A stretch of 64,000 bases of DNA from NCBI GenBank assembly GCA_018524725.1, contig JAEUWP010000462.1, positions 62,001 to 126,000 on the forward strand, read 5' to 3'. The notes beneath the pieces were generated by a model. The model saw only the letters and a list, made by a program, of their open reading frames with translations. It was not told where the DNA came from and did not search any database. Position 1 is the stretch's first letter, and each line of letters opens with the position of its first letter. This DNA is from Podaxis mareebaensis. Lineage: Eukaryota > Basidiomycota > Agaricomycetes > Agaricales > Agaricaceae. A program made the position numbers and the translations under genes. This document shows positions 61,701 to 64,000 of the stretch, piece by piece.

Positions 61701-64000
61701 CACAACCAATGATAGGTTGTTCACCTACCCTTCATTATGTGAAGAGTAAAATTATTAAAACGCATGATGATATGCATGTGTTTGCAACTAGTACCATACC
61801 AGATTATAACATCCTACATAATAGGATGGGACACCTGTCAGATCGTATCCTCAAACATTTTGAGATAAATATGATTGGCTTTCCTCATGTAGAAATTCCC
61901 AAAAATAGCATGAAACCATGTGAAGGTTGTGCTATGGGAAAAATGCATCAGAAAAGCTTCAATATAAACTTCAAGAGAGCATCCAGGCCTCTAGAAAGAA
62001 TCCATTCAGATCTTTTAGAAATGCCTAAAGTTAGTTACCAAAAATATAAATGGGTAATGACTATTTTGGACGACTTCTCCTCAAATGCTTGGGTCCATTT
62101 ACTTCATAAAAAATCCAAAGCACCCACAGTTATGAAGAACTTCTTGACCTTAGTCATGAGACATATTGGCAGTCCAGTAAAGTTCTTACATACTGATCAA
62201 GGAGGAGAATACGTCAAAGAAAGCTTACAAGCTCTCTTACACTCTCAGGGGATTATCCATGTGACAAGTGCTGTTATGTAGAGACGGTTTCTACATGTCA
62301 TCTCAGTGTGGAGAGATACTGTCCTAAGACACCCCAGCACTATTAAGTTCCTGAAGCAGAACGCCCATCTGTTCTCCAGAGAGAACTAGAGGCTGGCTGG
62401 AAATCTCGCAGGGACTGCCTAGGGAGAGATATGACTTGTAAGGTCGCAGGCTACTCCGTAGGTTTAGCTGTTATGCCAGTTATCCTGTCGAGGCAGGTAG
62501 AGCTCTCACGCAGCAAGAAGATAAAGCAGAAGACAGTCCTCACTATTCTCATGCTATGTACAAATGATCGTAAAGCTAAGTTCTACTTACTTTACGAGCT
62601 ATCTAAATACTAGGGCAATTGCTATCTTACATGTCCTAAAGGAGAATCTTCGTAACTACTTCAGTGCTCTAAGTATAGAAGACCGAGCCCGAGGTAAGAT
62701 GAGATCTACAGAAGGCAAGCTATTATTACACAACATATCACTGAGCCCGAGTGCTAAACATAATGCTCCTTTGGAAGATCCGAGGTGGGACTGAGGTTGC
62801 AATGGAGGGTGGATCAAGGTGGATGCTTGAAGTTGAGAGACAGAAAGACAGTTGACAGACGACGAGGCGGAAATCCAAAAGAGGCATAGATGGTGGTGGA
62901 AGCGAGAGGAGTGTAACAAGCGCTCCACATGCTCACCAACAAAATGGTAGAGCGGAACACCTCAACTGCACTTTAATGGATAAAGCTGAAGCCATGCGGC
63001 ATCATGCTTGTATTCCAGATAGTTGGTGGGAATTTGCGATTGATACAGCTTGCTATCTTTACAATTGCACTCCCATGTCTCAACTTGATTGGAAAACCCC
63101 TCAAGAAGTTTTAACAGGTGTCAAACCAGATGTTTCTAAATTCAGAACCTTTGGATGTGGCGCTTATGCATTCTTACCCAAAGAAGTCCGAAAAGATAAA
63201 CTATCCCCCAAGTCAGAATTGATGATATTCCTGGGATATTCTCCAGACTGAAAGAATTATCTGTTCATGCATCATCTGCAAGGCAATGTCATTTACATTT
63301 TGCCAACTGCTATTTTCAATGAACAATTCTTTCCTAAATGTTCTGAAAAGAAACATAGATCGAGTAGTAGTCGTAGTTCTTTGTCAAGAACTCCTACACC
63401 ACCAAGTGAGGTAATTATTTACCCAAAACAGGATAATTCGAGGTCACCACCTCCAGAAAGACCTTCAGCTCCAACGCCACCATTGTCCTCTTCATCCAGT
63501 CCAGACCCTAGATATTGGAATGGAACTCCAGATATAGACGATGATAATGAAGACAAGGACAGCAAACATGACCTTACACGAGAAGATCATGATTCTGATT
63601 TAGAATATGCTGATCCTAAAGATTATCCTGATCTAGAAAGACATTCGCCTACACAAAGCGTTGATCCAAATGATAATTGAGATCCATCTCCTTTTTTGGA
63701 TGACTTTGAAGAATGAGGTGATGATCAACCTTATACGGCATCTCCCCCTGTTCCTCAGTCTCCAAGATTAGAAGAGCATGAGAATCGCAGTGATGATCCA
63801 CCCTTTAGGGAAGAATCATCAAGCCCTGTACCCAGGACTTCTGAAAGTGGAGTACCACATGGTCCAGCCACGATGTCTTCTAGGTTTTCTCCCATGAAAC
63901 CTGCGCAAAAACATCAAGCTGCTTCTCCACCATGGATACAACCATGGCAAACTACTTCTAATCAATGTCCTCAAAGAGAATGTCGGGTTCCTTCTAAACC
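58724..64000 (+). pseudogene. Copia gag-pol polyprotein gene with seven TGA stops
   Basis: One frame runs from ATG 58724 to the solo LTR at 62272 and continues, after removal of that insertion, to the window end. Gag (58724 to ~60.0 kb) starts LPKLEGPSNYKFW and has QTQFGTLGLANIY-type UBN2/gag_pre-like features, then a Lys-rich KPKKKRAPKKKKSP. A second spacer-like part runs 60.2-61.1 kb. The aspartic protease motif DSGASGH lies at about 61,379-61,399. The integrase zinc domain has HNRMGHLSDRIL ... CEGCAMGKMHQKSF, and the DDE core has HSDLLE (~62,010), HTDQGGEY (~62,194) and NGRAEHLN (~62,945). No CCHC zinc knuckle is visible in gag. In-frame stops are TGA at 60017, 60131, 61103, 61598, 63249, 63678 and 63714; none is TAA or TAG. 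A Pro/Ser/Asp-rich linker typical of the integrase tail fills 63.3-64 kb; reverse transcriptase is not reached. Confidence 0.85.
62272..62918. repeat. Solo LTR inserted in the copia integrase
   Basis: A 647-bp unit with perfect terminal inverted ends TGTTA...TAACA, starting TGTTATGTAGAGACGG and ending GAGTGTAACA. It is flanked by AGTGC (62267-62271) and AGCGC (62919-62923), a 5-bp target duplication with one difference. Taking out the unit and one duplication copy brings the integrase frame on both sides into register. It differs from the 5' LTR of the host element, so it belongs to another family whose internal part was lost by LTR-LTR recombination. Strand cannot be decided from the ends. 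The short open frames within it are not taken as genes. Confidence 0.85.

Larger units (their letters stand above)
58080..64000 (+). mobile_element. Ty1/copia LTR retrotransposon, decayed, cut by the window end
   Basis: The order 5' LTR, primer-binding site, gag, protease, integrase identifies a Ty1/copia (Pseudoviridae-type) element, since integrase precedes the reverse transcriptase that would lie beyond base 64000. The internal sequence is AT-richer and poorer in CpG than the host genes. It carries seven in-frame TGA stops and a 647-bp solo LTR of another family inside integrase, so this copy cannot make a full polyprotein. It is on the plus strand. The 3' LTR and target duplication are outside the window, so full length and insertion age cannot be measured here. 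Confidence 0.88.

Noticed and set aside
58724..63716. UGA read as tryptophan to explain the copia stops
   Set aside because: Host genes in the same window (MFS, laccase-like, hydrolase, dNTPase) end in TGA right after conserved C-termini, so UGA is a normal stop in this nucleus.
1..64000. CRISPR arrays, bacterial operons, integrases or attachment sites
   Set aside because: No spaced direct repeats or prokaryotic gene organisation were seen; the whole window reads as intron-rich fungal nuclear DNA.

Overview
The window looks like nuclear DNA of a mushroom-forming basidiomycete (Agaricomycete). Genes are dense on both strands and are cut by many introns of about 45-65 nt with GT-AG ends. The gene set is typical of such fungi: a laccase-type multicopper oxidase, pectate lyase, thaumatin-like protein, small secreted Cys-rich protein, basidiomycete P450 and SDR, and a Ty1/copia retrotransposon. 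I joined exons by hand. For every multi-exon gene except URB1 the summed exon length is a multiple of three and the frame stays open, so those genes appear intact.

Layout, left to right. 0.8-3.0 kb: an MFS transporter. 3.0-6.6 kb: mostly empty, with possible remnants of a decayed gene. 6.6-9.3 kb: a laccase-like protein that has lost three of the copper-binding histidines. 10-17 kb: a small basic/Ser-rich protein, a DUF6987-like protein and a 1522-residue SH3 plus Ras-association-like polarity scaffold. 19-25 kb: a 1789-residue protein with ankyrin repeats behind a nucleotidyltransferase-like head. 25.6-28.3 kb: RSA3 (60S ribosome assembly) and ADE2 (purine synthesis), divergent from a 136-bp promoter. 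30.4-36 kb: pectate lyase, an Lpx1-like alpha/beta hydrolase and a SAMHD1-like dNTPase. 37.8-41.3 kb: a small secreted Cys-rich protein and an orphan. 41.7-48.5 kb: URB1/NPA1 (60S ribosome biogenesis). 49.4-52.5 kb: a thaumatin-like secreted protein and a gene of unknown function. 52.8-56.9 kb: a P450 and an SDR in tandem. 58.1 kb to the right edge: a decayed copia element, itself interrupted by a solo LTR of another family.

How the genes relate. Most are unlinked housekeeping or secreted-enzyme genes. RSA3 and URB1 encode partners of the same early pre-60S (Npa1) complex in yeast. P450 and SDR could form a small oxidative pair. Laccase-like protein, pectate lyase, thaumatin-like protein and the small Cys-rich protein all carry signal peptides and would act outside the cell.

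The best candidates for something new are the intact but copper-ligand-deficient laccase, the nucleotidyltransferase-like/ankyrin fusion, and the copia element whose in-frame stops are all TGA.
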